Assembly: GCA_014871665.1 (NCBI GenBank)
Contig: WGSL01000010.1
Span: 1 to 43,570 of the forward strand
From: Collinsella sp.
GTDB taxonomy: Bacteria > Actinomycetota > Coriobacteriia > Coriobacteriales > Coriobacteriaceae
Direction of reading: 5' to 3'
Length of the DNA stretch: 43,570 nt
Shown: one piece after another, positions 23,028 through 30,726 of the stretch
Position numbering within the stretch: position 1 is the first letter of the stretch
Layout of the letters: the number at the start of each line of letters is the position of its first letter
Made by a program: the position numbers and the translations under genes
Notes under the pieces: model-generated
Seen by the model: only the letters and a program-made list of their open reading frames with translations
Databases searched by the model: none
What the model was told of the DNA's origin: nothing

Positions 23028-24389
23028 TTACAGACCGGCGATGTGATCGGCAGGCGTCGCGACAACCTGTCCGGCGCTCTTGGCGGGACGCTTCTTCTTG
23101 GTCTCGGTCGTACCCAAAAGCCTCGCCTCAAGACCGCTCACCAAGCGAGCGAGCGGCAGGGTGATGACCAGATAGAACAGGGCGGCAACCACGTACGGTG
23201 TAATGGAGCCCGTCGTGGCCACGATGGTACGGGCGTTCATGACGATTTCGACCACACCCACGGCGGCAAGCAGCGACGTATCCTTGTAAAGCAAGATAAA
23301 CTCGCTGGTCAGCGTAGGCAAAACATTGCGGAACGTCTGCGGAATCATAACGTAGAGCAGCGTCTGGAAGGCATTCATGCCCAGAGAGCGAGCAGCCTCG
23401 TTTTGGCCCTTGGGGATCGATTGAATACCGGCACGGAAGATCTCGCACAGGTACGCAGACGAGTTCATGGCCATGACGATAACGCCCAAAACATAGTCGT
23501 CCACCTTGACGCCGGCCAACGGCAGACCGAAGAACGCGATATAGATCTGCAGGAACGCCGGCGTACCGCGAATGATATTCACGTAGATGCCGGCGAGGCA
23601 GCGCAGGATGCGCGACTTGGAGATGCGCATAAGCGACAGGGCAAAGCCAAAGGGAATTGCCAGCGGAAACGCCACGAGCACGATCGAAAGCGACATAAGG
23701 AAGCCCTTGAAGACGATCGGCAGGCTCTGGACCAAAATGACCGGGTTCAGGAACAGGCGCAGGAACATATTGGAGTTCCACGCCTCGACCCATGGCTGCT
23801 CCTTAAGGTCGGCCAGGAAGTTATCGAAGGCCGTCACGCCCTTGATCTCCACCGACGGAATCTTGGAGATCTTCTTGGTCGAACCGTCGGCGAGCGTATA
23901 GGTGCCGCTAAAGGCCTCATCGCCGCCCTCGACGGGGAAGGTCACGCCGTAAACCTCGACGCGGAAATAGCCGCCGGCAGGCGCCGTCTCGCCAAAGTCA
24001 ATCTTGAGCGTCTGGCCGTCAGCCTTGCACGTGGGCTTCATGGGCGTACGATCCATGAGGTCCTCGCCCGAGAGCATCGTCAATCGCGTGTCATCGGTAC
24101 CAAACGTCGTGCCGTCGACAAACGTCAGCGAAAGACCGCTCAGCTCCTCGTCGGCATCGGCCTGAACTTCCCAAGTGATGCGCGTCTCGGTGCCGCCGAC
24201 CACATCGCTACCCGAACCGGTATTGGGTCGGGCGGTAATCTTTGCGGTCTCAAGCGCCTGGGCGGTCGTGGGCACGCAGGCCCCCGCGCATACCAGGGCG
24301 AGCGCCACAGCCAGGGCACAGGCCAGCTTTTGGAGCATCGAGGGCAGTGGAAAACGCTGCTCCGCGGCCCCTTTGTTCAGTCGAGACAA
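23028..24389 (-). CDS. Amino acid ABC transporter permease with N-terminal extracytoplasmic domain
   Basis: Permease of the HisM/GlnP family, 453 residues, about twice the usual ~220. Residues 215-430 form the normal transmembrane unit, with NIIRGTPAFLQIYIAFFGLP and the EAA loop EAARSLGMNAFQTLLYVMIP. Before it come a signal-peptide-like segment (about 18-45, LACALAVALALVCAGAC) and roughly 150 residues predicted outside the membrane (ITWEVQADADEELSGLSLTF and similar beta-rich stretches). That part is not a recognisable substrate-binding fold. The start is taken as TTG 24389, because AGGAG lies 5 bases upstream and nothing comparable precedes the longer frame. It lies between the binding-protein and ATPase genes. 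Confidence 0.85.
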   Translation of the reverse strand: MSRLNKGAAEQRFPLPSMLQKLACALAVALALVCAGACVPTTAQALETAKITARPNTGSGSDVVGGTETRITWEVQADADEELSGLSLTFVDGTTFGTDDTRLTMLSGEDLMDRTPMKPTCKADGQTLKIDFGETAPAGGYFRVEVYGVTFPVEGGDEAFSGTYTLADGSTKKISKIPSVEIKGVTAFDNFLADLKEQPWVEAWNSNMFLRLFLNPVILVQSLPIVFKGFLMSLSIVLVAFPLAIPFGFALSLMRISKSRILRCLAGIYVNIIRGTPAFLQIYIAFFGLPLAGVKVDDYVLGVIVMAMNSSAYLCEIFRAGIQSIPKGQNEAARSLGMNAFQTLLYVMIPQTFRNVLPTLTSEFILLYKDTSLLAAVGVVEIVMNARTIVATTGSITPYVVAALFYLVITLPLARLVSGLEARLLGTTETKKKRPAKSAGQVVATPADHIAGL

Positions 24390-24457
24390 GGTGGCTCCTA
24401 TCGTAGAAGTTGCCGGCAAAACGAGACGGAAACGCTCTCCGTCAAGAGAAGCGCAAA

Positions 24458-24485
24458 GGCCCTTTCCGCCAAAACGGAAAGGGCC
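24458..24485 (-). terminator. Intra-operon stem-loop (leaky terminator)
   Basis: GGCCCTTTCCG (24458-24468) pairs exactly with CGGAAAGGGCC (24475-24485) around a 6-base loop, between the binding-protein gene and the permease gene. Such hairpins lower downstream expression so that the binding protein is made in excess. Confidence 0.6.
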
Positions 24486-24507
24486 CGCGCGCAATCAAGT
24501 AGTTATT

Positions 24508-25368
24508 TTACTTGATATTGTACTTAGCCATGAGGGCGTCGACGGTACCGTCGTCGGTCAGGTCCTTGATAGCCTGGTTGATGTCGTCCTTGAGCTTGGT
24601 GTTGCCCTGGTTGATGGCGATGGCGTACTCCTCGCCGGTGCTGATCTGCTTGATGGTCTGGCAGGTGTTGAACTGCTCGGCGGTCAGCTGGCTGGCAACG
24701 GAGCGGTTGGTGACTACGGCGTCGCCCTTATCGGACTGCAGGGCGCTGAAGCACTCGGTGGCGTCCTTGTAGGGGACGATCTTGGCCTTGGGGAAGTTCT
24801 CCTGGGCAAAGGCCTCGGCGGTCGAGCCAGACTGGACGATGATGGTAGCGTCGGCGTTGTTGAGCTTCTCGCTGTAGTTGTCGGCCGTGATGTCGGTGTT
24901 ATCGACCTTGGTCACGATAGCCTGATCGTCCATGTAGTAGGAATCAGAGAAAGTGACTTCCTTCTCACGCTCGGGCGTGTCGGTGATAGCCGCGATGGAA
25001 ACGTCATACTTGGCGCCCGAAGCGACGCCCGGAACCAGCGTGTCAAAGTCATTGTTGACGTACTCGACATCCAGACCCAGCTTGTCACCGATAGCCTTGA
25101 TGAGCTCAAGGTCAAAGCCCTGGTAGTCGCCGTTGTCATCCTTGTACTCAAACGGCGCGTACTCGGCAGAGGTGCCGACGGTCAGCGTGCCGTCCTTGAC
25201 GAGCGCGTACTCCTTGGAGCCGTCGACCTTCTCGACCTTAGCGTCGTCAGAGCTGCTGGAACCGGCATCAGAACCAGAGGTGGCGTTGGACGAACCGCAG
25301 CCCGTCAGAGCAAGGGCGAGTGCCATAGCACCCGTGGCGGCAAATGCGCCAAGCTTCTTCAGCTTCAT
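24508..25368 (-). CDS. Amino acid ABC transporter substrate-binding lipoprotein
   Basis: Extracellular solute-binding protein (family 3, PF00497-type) of 286 residues. A lipoprotein signal with lipobox LALTGCG puts the anchored Cys at residue 24, followed by a Ser/Gly linker. The binding fold has LTVGTSAEYAPFEY, GFDLELIKAIGDKLG, YDVSIAAITDTPEREKEVTFSD and AIVTK, as in glutamine/cystine/arginine binders. ATG 25368 follows AAGGAGA. It is the first gene of the importer operon and has a good promoter upstream. A hairpin after it limits read-through to the membrane components. Confidence 0.95.
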   Translation of the reverse strand: MKLKKLGAFAATGAMALALALTGCGSSNATSGSDAGSSSSDDAKVEKVDGSKEYALVKDGTLTVGTSAEYAPFEYKDDNGDYQGFDLELIKAIGDKLGLDVEYVNNDFDTLVPGVASGAKYDVSIAAITDTPEREKEVTFSDSYYMDDQAIVTKVDNTDITADNYSEKLNNADATIIVQSGSTAEAFAQENFPKAKIVPYKDATECFSALQSDKGDAVVTNRSVASQLTAEQFNTCQTIKQISTGEEYAIAINQGNTKLKDDINQAIKDLTDDGTVDALMAKYNIK

Positions 25369-25425
25369 AATCAGTCTCCTTCCGGTGACCTCGTTTGATT
25401 CAGAGGTCTGCAAAAACTGTTGGCT

Positions 25426-25454
25426 ATTATGCACCCGGAATTACGAATCTGCAA
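25426..25454 (-). promoter_or_regulatory. Promoter of the amino acid importer operon
   Basis: On the minus strand TTGCAG (25449-25454) and CATAAT (25426-25431) are 17 bases apart, 58 bases before the binding-protein start. Confidence 0.65.
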
Positions 25455-25515
25455 TGAGAAAACTGATTGAAACAAACCCATAACGTGAATGGAATACTCT
25501 ACTTTGTGACAGTCA

Positions 25516-26382
25516 TTACTGCTGCAATGACCTTAATAGTCTATTTTCAGCTGCATAACCTGCAAGTTCGTTCGGAGTCTCCAAAATAAACGGCAGCGAA
25601 CGCAAGTGGCCATTCGATACAATATTCTGCATAACCTGCATACCGCCACCAAATTCCTCGCTGCCAAGGTATCCCTTGCCGATGCACTCGTGACGATCTT
25701 TATGGGCGCCACAAGGGTTCTTCGAATCGTTGATGTGTACGGCATGCAAGCGATCGATACCCACCACGCGGTCGAACTCGTCGAGTACGCCGTCCAGATC
25801 ATGGATGATGTCGTAGCCGGCATCGCTCACATGGCAGGTGTCCAAACAAACGCCCAGCTTATCGGACAGCTCTGGGCACTTGGCGGCAACGCCCTCGATA
25901 ATGCACGCCAGCTCCTCAAAGCTGCGGCCCACCTCGGTACCCTTGCCGGCCATGGTCTCGAGCAGCACCGTCGTCTGCTGGCCCTCAAACATCACCTGGC
26001 ACAGGGTGTCGACAATCATCTGAATGCCGGCGTCGGAGCCCTGCCCCACATGCGCACCGGGATGGAAGTTGTAGTAGTTGCCGGGCAGCGCCTCCATGCG
26101 CCGCAGGTCCTCTGCCATGGCCTCCAGGGCAAACTCGCGCGCCCGCTCTTTGGCTGAGCAGGGGTTATAGGTATACGGGGCATGAGCCACGAGCGGGCCA
26201 AAGTCGTTTTGCTCCATAAGCTCGCGCAGGGCCGCCACGTCATCCATGTCAAGGTCTTTCGCCTTGCCGCCGCGCGGGTTGCGCGTAAAGAATGCAAAGG
26301 TATTGGCGCCAATGGATAGCGCCGTCTCCCCCATTGCCCGATAGCCCTTCGTCGTCGAAAGATGGCACCCAATCGTCAGCAT
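25516..26382 (-). CDS. nfo: Endonuclease IV (deoxyribonuclease IV)
   Basis: AP endonuclease cutting DNA at abasic sites in base-excision repair, 288 residues. It has the TIM-barrel signatures GCHLSTTKGY, HAPYTYNP, YNFHPGAHVG, VLLETMAGKGTEVG, GVCLDTCHVSDAGYD, HINDSKNPCGAHKDRHECIGKG and FILETPNE, carrying the His/Glu/Asp ligands of the three-zinc centre. ATG 26382 has GGGGGAG upstream. Its leader contains a hairpin of the dispersed family (26401-26467) ending 18 bases before the start codon. The upstream oxidoreductase is on the same strand. Confidence 0.95.
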   Translation of the reverse strand: MLTIGCHLSTTKGYRAMGETALSIGANTFAFFTRNPRGGKAKDLDMDDVAALRELMEQNDFGPLVAHAPYTYNPCSAKERAREFALEAMAEDLRRMEALPGNYYNFHPGAHVGQGSDAGIQMIVDTLCQVMFEGQQTTVLLETMAGKGTEVGRSFEELACIIEGVAAKCPELSDKLGVCLDTCHVSDAGYDIIHDLDGVLDEFDRVVGIDRLHAVHINDSKNPCGAHKDRHECIGKGYLGSEEFGGGMQVMQNIVSNGHLRSLPFILETPNELAGYAAENRLLRSLQQ

Positions 26383-26400
26383 CTCCAGCTCCCCCTCATC

Positions 26401-26467
26401 AGTTGCGGTGAAATACGGTCTATTGGTGCCTTATTTTGGCGCAAACAGACCGTATTCCACCGCAAGT
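26401..26467 (-). repeat. Conserved hairpin element, copy 1 (leader of nfo)
   Basis: Arms 26401-26421 and 26447-26467 pair in 19 of 21 positions. The loop, read on the minus strand, contains TGTTTGCG, and flanks include CTTTTATA and CAACTGATG. The sequence shares outer stem, loop and flanks with copy 2 (27568-27633), but the inner stem differs (CGGTCT/AGACCG here) with pairing kept. It lies in the 5' leader of nfo, next to its ribosome site. Confidence 0.8.
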
Positions 26468-26533
26468 TATAAAAGGGGCATCAGGGACAAAGGCCTCCAG
26501 GCATTCCAAGCGCTGGTGCCATGCCCCCACGCC

Positions 26534-27553
26534 CTAAAGTTTCAAACGAATCGCATCGATGATGTGCGCGCAGCGCTGCGTGGCGGCAAGGGGCATGACG
26601 GGACTCTCGAGTTTCCCCGCCTGAATGAGCTGCGTCGCATGCTGGATTTCGCCGTAGAAATCATCGACCTCAAACGGGGCATTTATTTCTAGCGTTCGAC
26701 CGTCGGAATACTTCACATGAGCGCGCTCGGGGCGATGGAGACGCTCGATTTCCAACGAGCCCCGCTCACAGGCAATCGTTAAGCGGCTTTCATATGTTGC
26801 TTTGCCGTCGCACGCCATATGAATGGGTATACCGCCGACGCTCATATGGATCTCGTCGGCCCAATCGACGCGGCCGCCTGATACGTCACGCCAGCGAACT
26901 TCACGGGACGAAACCTCGCACGCGCCCGCGAGCAAATCCTCAAACCAACCGACCGCATAGCAGCCCATGTCATATAGACAGCCGCCCTGCAACGGATCAA
27001 GCAGATAGCCCGAAGGAGACTCGCCGTAATCGAGCTTTTGCACGCTTTCAATCGAGACAATACGGCCAAGCTCACCCGACGCAAGCAAGTCTTTCACGCG
27101 AGTGCGCATCGGGCAAAACCGATTCTTCATCGCCTCCATAAACAGCACGCCGCGCTCGCGAGAGGTGGAGGCAATCGAGAGAGCCTCTTCCTCACTCAAA
27201 ACGGCCGGCTTTTCGCACAACACGGCCTTTCCGGCGCGCAGCGCGCGACAGGCCCAACGCGTATGCATGCCATGCGGAAGAGCCAAGTAGATTGCGTCGA
27301 CATCGGGGTCGGCAATCAGCGCGTCATAAGCCGCATTGCCGTTATCGTCGACCGAGGCATGGCCATGCGCAGCATCGATCGAAAACGCTCGGCAAAATTC
27401 CTCGACATGTGCAGGAGTGCGGCCGGCCGCAGCCACCAGCCGTGCCCCGTCGGCCTTCTTAAGCGACGATGCAAATCGATGAGAAATGTACCCAGCGCCC
27501 AAAATGCCCCAACGAACCTCACGCGAATCATTACGTAAACCTCGGTCACCCAC
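26534..27553 (-). CDS. Gfo/Idh/MocA family oxidoreductase
   Basis: NAD(P)-dependent sugar or polyol dehydrogenase-like protein, 339 residues. The N-terminal Rossmann fold has WGILGAGYISHRFASSLK, the DAIYLALPHGMH strand and the family motif LCEKPAVLSEEEA with the catalytic Lys. The C-terminal domain has MEAMKNRFCP and CLYDMGCYAV. The start is GTG 27553 with GGAGG 5 bases before it. Copy 2 of the hairpin family lies 14 bases upstream of the start. The 339 residues and layout fit trans-1,2-dihydrobenzene-1,2-diol dehydrogenase-like members, but the substrate is unknown. Confidence 0.88.
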   Translation of the reverse strand: MGDRGLRNDSREVRWGILGAGYISHRFASSLKKADGARLVAAAGRTPAHVEEFCRAFSIDAAHGHASVDDNGNAAYDALIADPDVDAIYLALPHGMHTRWACRALRAGKAVLCEKPAVLSEEEALSIASTSRERGVLFMEAMKNRFCPMRTRVKDLLASGELGRIVSIESVQKLDYGESPSGYLLDPLQGGCLYDMGCYAVGWFEDLLAGACEVSSREVRWRDVSGGRVDWADEIHMSVGGIPIHMACDGKATYESRLTIACERGSLEIERLHRPERAHVKYSDGRTLEINAPFEVDDFYGEIQHATQLIQAGKLESPVMPLAATQRCAHIIDAIRLKL

Positions 27554-27567
27554 GATAGCCTCCCATC

Positions 27568-27633
27568 AGTTGCGGCGAAATAGTTCCTGCTATCGCCCTA
27601 TTCTGCCGCAAACAGGAACTATTCCATCACAAG
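27568..27633 (-). repeat. Conserved hairpin element, copy 2 (leader of oxidoreductase)
   Basis: Arms 27568-27589 and 27613-27633 pair, with the inner stem GTTCCTG/CAGGAAC perfect and outer mismatches mostly G-U if the minus strand is transcribed. Loop (TGTTTGCGGCAGAATAGGGC on the minus strand) and flanks match copy 1. The element ends directly before the GGAGG of the oxidoreductase. Confidence 0.8.
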
Positions 27634-27644
27634 ATATAAAAGGG

Positions 27645-28835
27645 TCATGAGGAGCGTGTTTTGCCGAAGACTTTAAGCATGGCCGTTACGGGGCCCGGCT
27701 GGAAGCGCCGGCGCACGTCATCGAGACGCTCGGGGATATCGATATGCTGCGGGCAGTGGCGCGCGCATTTGCCGCACTTGACGCAATTGCTCACCAGCTT
27801 GGGCTCGCTCGTGCGCACCGCACTCGCCGTAAAGTATTGCGACAGCCCCGTAAACCAGCTGTGCGCATAGCTCGCGTTGTAGGCGGCAAAGCAGCCGGGA
27901 ATGTTGATACCCTTGGGACATGGCATGCAGTAGCTGCATCCCGTGCAGGGCACGCGATTCGATTTTTCAAACTCATCCAGCACGTGCGCGATCGTGTCGA
28001 GCTGGTTGGCAGTCATCGAATTCGGCAATGCGAGGTCTGCCAGTGACGAATTCTCATCCACCTGCGCGGTATCGGTCATACCCGAAAGCAGCATCGTCAC
28101 CTGAGGATGATTCCACACCCACGAAAGACCCCAGGCGGCAGGAGTGAGCAAATGCGGGTCACGGGCACTATCGAGCACAGCGCGAGCCCGTGGCGGCAGT
28201 TTGCCCGCTAAACGCCCGCCCAGCAGCGGCTCCATCACAAACACCGCGAGGCCTCGCTCGGCGGCGGCCATGAGCCCCGCCGTTCCCGCCTGATAGCGCT
28301 CTCCAGCGTAATTGTACTGGATCTGGCAAAAGTCCCACTCATACGCATCGAGCATCGTGAGGAAGTCCGCCGCGCTGCCGTGGTATGAAAAACCGATCTG
28401 GCGAATGCGTCCCGCCGCCTTTTGACGCGCGACCCAGTCCTCGATGCCCAACGCCACCACGCGCTCCCACTGTGCAGGCGAGGTGATGTTGTGCATAAGG
28501 TAATAGTCGATATGGTCGGTCTGCAGGCGGCGCAGCTGCTCGTCGAAGAACCGATCGAAATCCTCCGTGCATTTGCACGAAGCATGTGGCAGCTTGGTCG
28601 CGAGCAACACCTGGTCGCGTAGGCCTAGGCGCTCAAGCGAAGCGCCCACACAAGCTTCGTTGCCGGGATAGAGATAGGCCGTATCCAGGTGGTTAATCCC
28701 CTGCTCCACGGCACGGGAAATGATGGCATCGGCTGTCTTCGCATCGGGGTGCCCCGGTGCACCGGGAAACCTCATGCAGCCCAGCCCCAACGCCGAGATA
28801 CGGTTGCCGCTTTTGGGGTCAACGCGGTATTGCAC
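27645..28835 (-). CDS. Aldo/keto reductase with C-terminal 4Fe-4S domain
   Basis: Aldo/keto reductase of 396 residues. The barrel begins VQYRVDPKSGNRISALGLGCMRFP and has the catalytic NHLDTAYLYPGNE (Asp, Tyr), LATKLPH and HIDYYLMHN. The C-terminus carries CTGCSYCMPCPKGINIPGCF and CVKCGKCARHCPQHIDIPE, a ferredoxin-like pair of 4Fe-4S motifs found in a large group of anaerobe reductases. The GTG at 28835 is chosen because GGGAGG lies 4 bases upstream and the family usually starts at this QYR block; an ATG at 28853 is possible. The iron-sulfur part may pass electrons to the barrel; the substrate is unknown. Confidence 0.9.
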   Translation of the reverse strand: MQYRVDPKSGNRISALGLGCMRFPGAPGHPDAKTADAIISRAVEQGINHLDTAYLYPGNEACVGASLERLGLRDQVLLATKLPHASCKCTEDFDRFFDEQLRRLQTDHIDYYLMHNITSPAQWERVVALGIEDWVARQKAAGRIRQIGFSYHGSAADFLTMLDAYEWDFCQIQYNYAGERYQAGTAGLMAAAERGLAVFVMEPLLGGRLAGKLPPRARAVLDSARDPHLLTPAAWGLSWVWNHPQVTMLLSGMTDTAQVDENSSLADLALPNSMTANQLDTIAHVLDEFEKSNRVPCTGCSYCMPCPKGINIPGCFAAYNASYAHSWFTGLSQYFTASAVRTSEPKLVSNCVKCGKCARHCPQHIDIPERLDDVRRRFQPGPVTAMLKVFGKTRSS

Positions 28836-28998
28836 GGCCCCTCCCTTCGCCATCAGCGCCCCGACAAGGCGAAACACAATGGTCACGCAGCCGAAACATC
28901 GTGGAATCGCAATCGAGAACGTATCGTAACGCAGCAGAAATCGAGCTGTCACGGCACCGCTTTAACATCAGCAAAAAGCCCGATGAAAGGAGGCGAGC

Positions 28999-29193
28999 GT
29001 GACCACGCGCGAGGATGCCTACCCCTACCCCGGCGAGCAGTACATCCTCTCGGTCGACCGCTATCAGATCGAGGCCATGGACCATCTGGACGAGCTTCCC
29101 GCCACAGGCGCCGTCATCTTCTGCACCTTCCCTAAGGTCCGTGATGGTGTTGGATATCCCGCACGCGTTTTTGCCATCTGCCCCGCGGCATAA
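28999..29193 (+). CDS. Small hypothetical protein (64 aa)
   Basis: I do not recognise this protein. The GTG at 28999 follows AAAGGAGG by 5 bases, which is the main support. The product is soluble, with one hydrophobic strand (TGAVIFCTFPKV) and a Pro/Tyr-rich N-terminus (AYPYPGEQY). It stands divergent from the aldo/keto reductase and 116 bases before the ketopantoate-reductase-like gene. A terminator follows at 29266. It could be a fragment of a larger protein. Confidence 0.45.
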   Translation: MTTREDAYPYPGEQYILSVDRYQIEAMDHLDELPATGAVIFCTFPKVRDGVGYPARVFAICPAA

Positions 29194-29265
29194 GTTCCCA
29201 TGCGTTTGTTCTTCTAAATTCCGCCTCCGGTGCACGCTACATGCTCTAGCGGCATACAATCCACC

Positions 29266-29292
29266 AGGCGCCCCGCACGCGGGCGCCTTTTT
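29266..29292 (+). terminator. Hairpin with T run directly before the reductase ribosome site
   Basis: GGCGC...CCGC pairs with GCGG...GCGCC (29267-29287), followed by TTTTT at 29288-29292. The ribosome site GAGGAG of the next gene begins 2 bases later. It either ends the small-ORF transcript or acts as an attenuator in the next gene's leader. Confidence 0.7.
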
Positions 29293-29309
29293 GTGAGGAG
29301 ATGATTCAC

Positions 29310-30224
29310 ATGCAGATCAACAAGGTCGCCTTTATCGGCAAGGGCGGCGTCGGCTTGCTCTACGGCAGCATGATTGCCAAGGCCCTCGGCAATGACGCCG
29401 TCGAATACGTTATGGATGACACCCGTTTTGAGCGTCACGCGGGCGATGCGCTCACTGTCAACGGCAAGCCCTGCGATCTCACGTCCGTCCGCGCCAGCGA
29501 GGCGACGCCCGCCGATCTGGTCATCCTGACAGTCAAGACCACCGGTCTCGACCAAGCACTCAAGACTATGGAGCGCGTCGTGGGACCCAACACGCTCATC
29601 GCCTCGCTGTGCAACGGCATCACGAGCGAGCAAAAGATTGCCGAGCGCTTTGGCTGGGAGCACACCGTCCTGGGTATCTGCCAAGGCATGGACGCCGTGT
29701 TCCTCAACGGAGAGCTCACCTTTACCAATGCGGGCGAGATTCGCTTTGGCGCGGCAGCGGGCACCAAGCCCGCAACCGTTACCGTCATCGACGAGTTCTA
29801 TACGCGCTGCGGCATCGCCCATACCGTCGAGAGCGACATTGCGCACCGCATGTGGGCCAAACTCATGCTCAACGACGGCATCAACCAGACCTGCATGGCC
29901 TACGGCGGGACCTACGGAAGCGCCACGGAGCCGGGCTCCGAGCAGCGCCGCTGTTTTGTCTCCGCCATGCGCGAGACGCTTGCGGTTGCCAACGCCGAGG
30001 GCGTTGAGCTGACCGAGGCAGACCTGACGCAAATGGTGCACCTCATCGAGGGAATCGACCCCGCCGGTATGCCCTCGATGGCGCAGGACCGCATCGCACA
30101 ACGAAAAACCGAAGTCGAGGAGTTCGCGGGCACCATTTGCCGCCTGGCCGCCAAACACGATATCCAAGTGCCGCAAAACGATTGGCTCTACCAGAGGATT
30201 CGCGAAATAGAAAGCAGCCGGTAG
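29310..30224 (+). CDS. Ketopantoate reductase family protein
   Basis: 2-dehydropantoate 2-reductase-like enzyme (ApbA/PanE family), 304 residues. It begins with the NADPH-binding VAFIGKGGVGLLYGSMIA. It has LVILTVKTTGLDQAL, then SLCNGITSEQKIAERFG with the conserved Asn, and the helical C-terminal domain containing MWAKLMLNDGINQTCM with the catalytic Lys. ATG 29310 gives a 9-base spacing from GAGGAG; the in-frame ATG at 29301 touches that site. Family members also include non-pantoate 2-oxoacid reductases, so the panE role is likely but not certain. A terminator hairpin immediately precedes the ribosome site. Confidence 0.82.
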   Translation: MQINKVAFIGKGGVGLLYGSMIAKALGNDAVEYVMDDTRFERHAGDALTVNGKPCDLTSVRASEATPADLVILTVKTTGLDQALKTMERVVGPNTLIASLCNGITSEQKIAERFGWEHTVLGICQGMDAVFLNGELTFTNAGEIRFGAAAGTKPATVTVIDEFYTRCGIAHTVESDIAHRMWAKLMLNDGINQTCMAYGGTYGSATEPGSEQRRCFVSAMRETLAVANAEGVELTEADLTQMVHLIEGIDPAGMPSMAQDRIAQRKTEVEEFAGTICRLAAKHDIQVPQNDWLYQRIREIESSR

Positions 30225-30260
30225 TGTTCGGCATACTGCAGCCAACAGATCCAATGGCAA

Positions 30261-30302
30261 AGCCGCCGCAAGGGGCACTCCCCTCGCAGCGGCTTCCTTT
30301 TT
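30261..30302 (+). terminator. Terminator after ketopantoate reductase
   Basis: AGCCGCCGCAAGGGG pairs with CCCCTCGCAGCGGCT around a short loop, followed by TCCTTTTT. It lies 37 bases after the stop codon. Confidence 0.75.
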
Positions 30303-30333
30303 CATCTTTGGCCAAAAATCAGCTTCACAACGG

Positions 30334-30540
30334 TTAGAGCTGCGACTCCGACGCCTGCCCCTCATCGTCGCGACAAAGGACTACACCCGCACTTCCCAGC
30401 AGCGCGGCCGCGATCAACGCGCCGACCACAATAGAGGCAGCCCCACAAGACCCCTGCACACCTGCGACGAGCGCGGCCGTAGGACCAAGGCAACCAAGCG
30501 TCAATGCAATGGCGGCAACGGCGATATCTCGAGCGTTCAC
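30334..30540 (-). CDS. Small membrane protein (68 aa), unknown
   Basis: Predicted protein with two hydrophobic helices (about residues 6-27, IAVAAIALTLGCLGPTAALV, and 34-56, ASIVVGALIAAALLGSAGVV) and a short acidic tail ending in DDEGQASESQL. The GTG at 30540 has GGAGGAAG about 7 bases upstream. It may be a small hydrophobic protein of unknown role. It has no recognisable family and is downstream of, but not clearly cotranscribed with, the secreted protein at 30727. Confidence 0.5.
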   Translation of the reverse strand: MNARDIAVAAIALTLGCLGPTAALVAGVQGSCGAASIVVGALIAAALLGSAGVVLCRDDEGQASESQL

Positions 30541-30657
30541 AAGACCACTTCCTCCACGAGAAAGACCTTATTTCTCAAGAACCAGTGTGCCCCGCATCCA
30601 TACGCCCAGCGTACCGCCACGGTAAGGGCTCTGTTAACTCAAGCGCATACATAGAAC

Positions 30658-30697
30658 GGACGTCCTTACGTTGCCCTAAAGCTCGGTAAAGACGCCC
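30658..30697 (-). terminator. Imperfect hairpin after secreted-protein gene
   Basis: GGACGTCCTTA (30658-30668) pairs with TAAAGACGCCC (30687-30697) with G-U pairs. It is located downstream of the gene at 30727-31503. No T run is present, so termination is uncertain. Confidence 0.3.
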
Positions 30698-30726
30698 GTC
30701 CGCCAAATATCCGTGATGCAGAAAAA

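Noticed and set aside
22308..24515. 735-codon open frame antisense to the ABC transporter genes
   Set aside because: It spans two well-supported opposite-strand genes and their junction; composition is Arg/His/Gln-rich as expected of a shadow frame.
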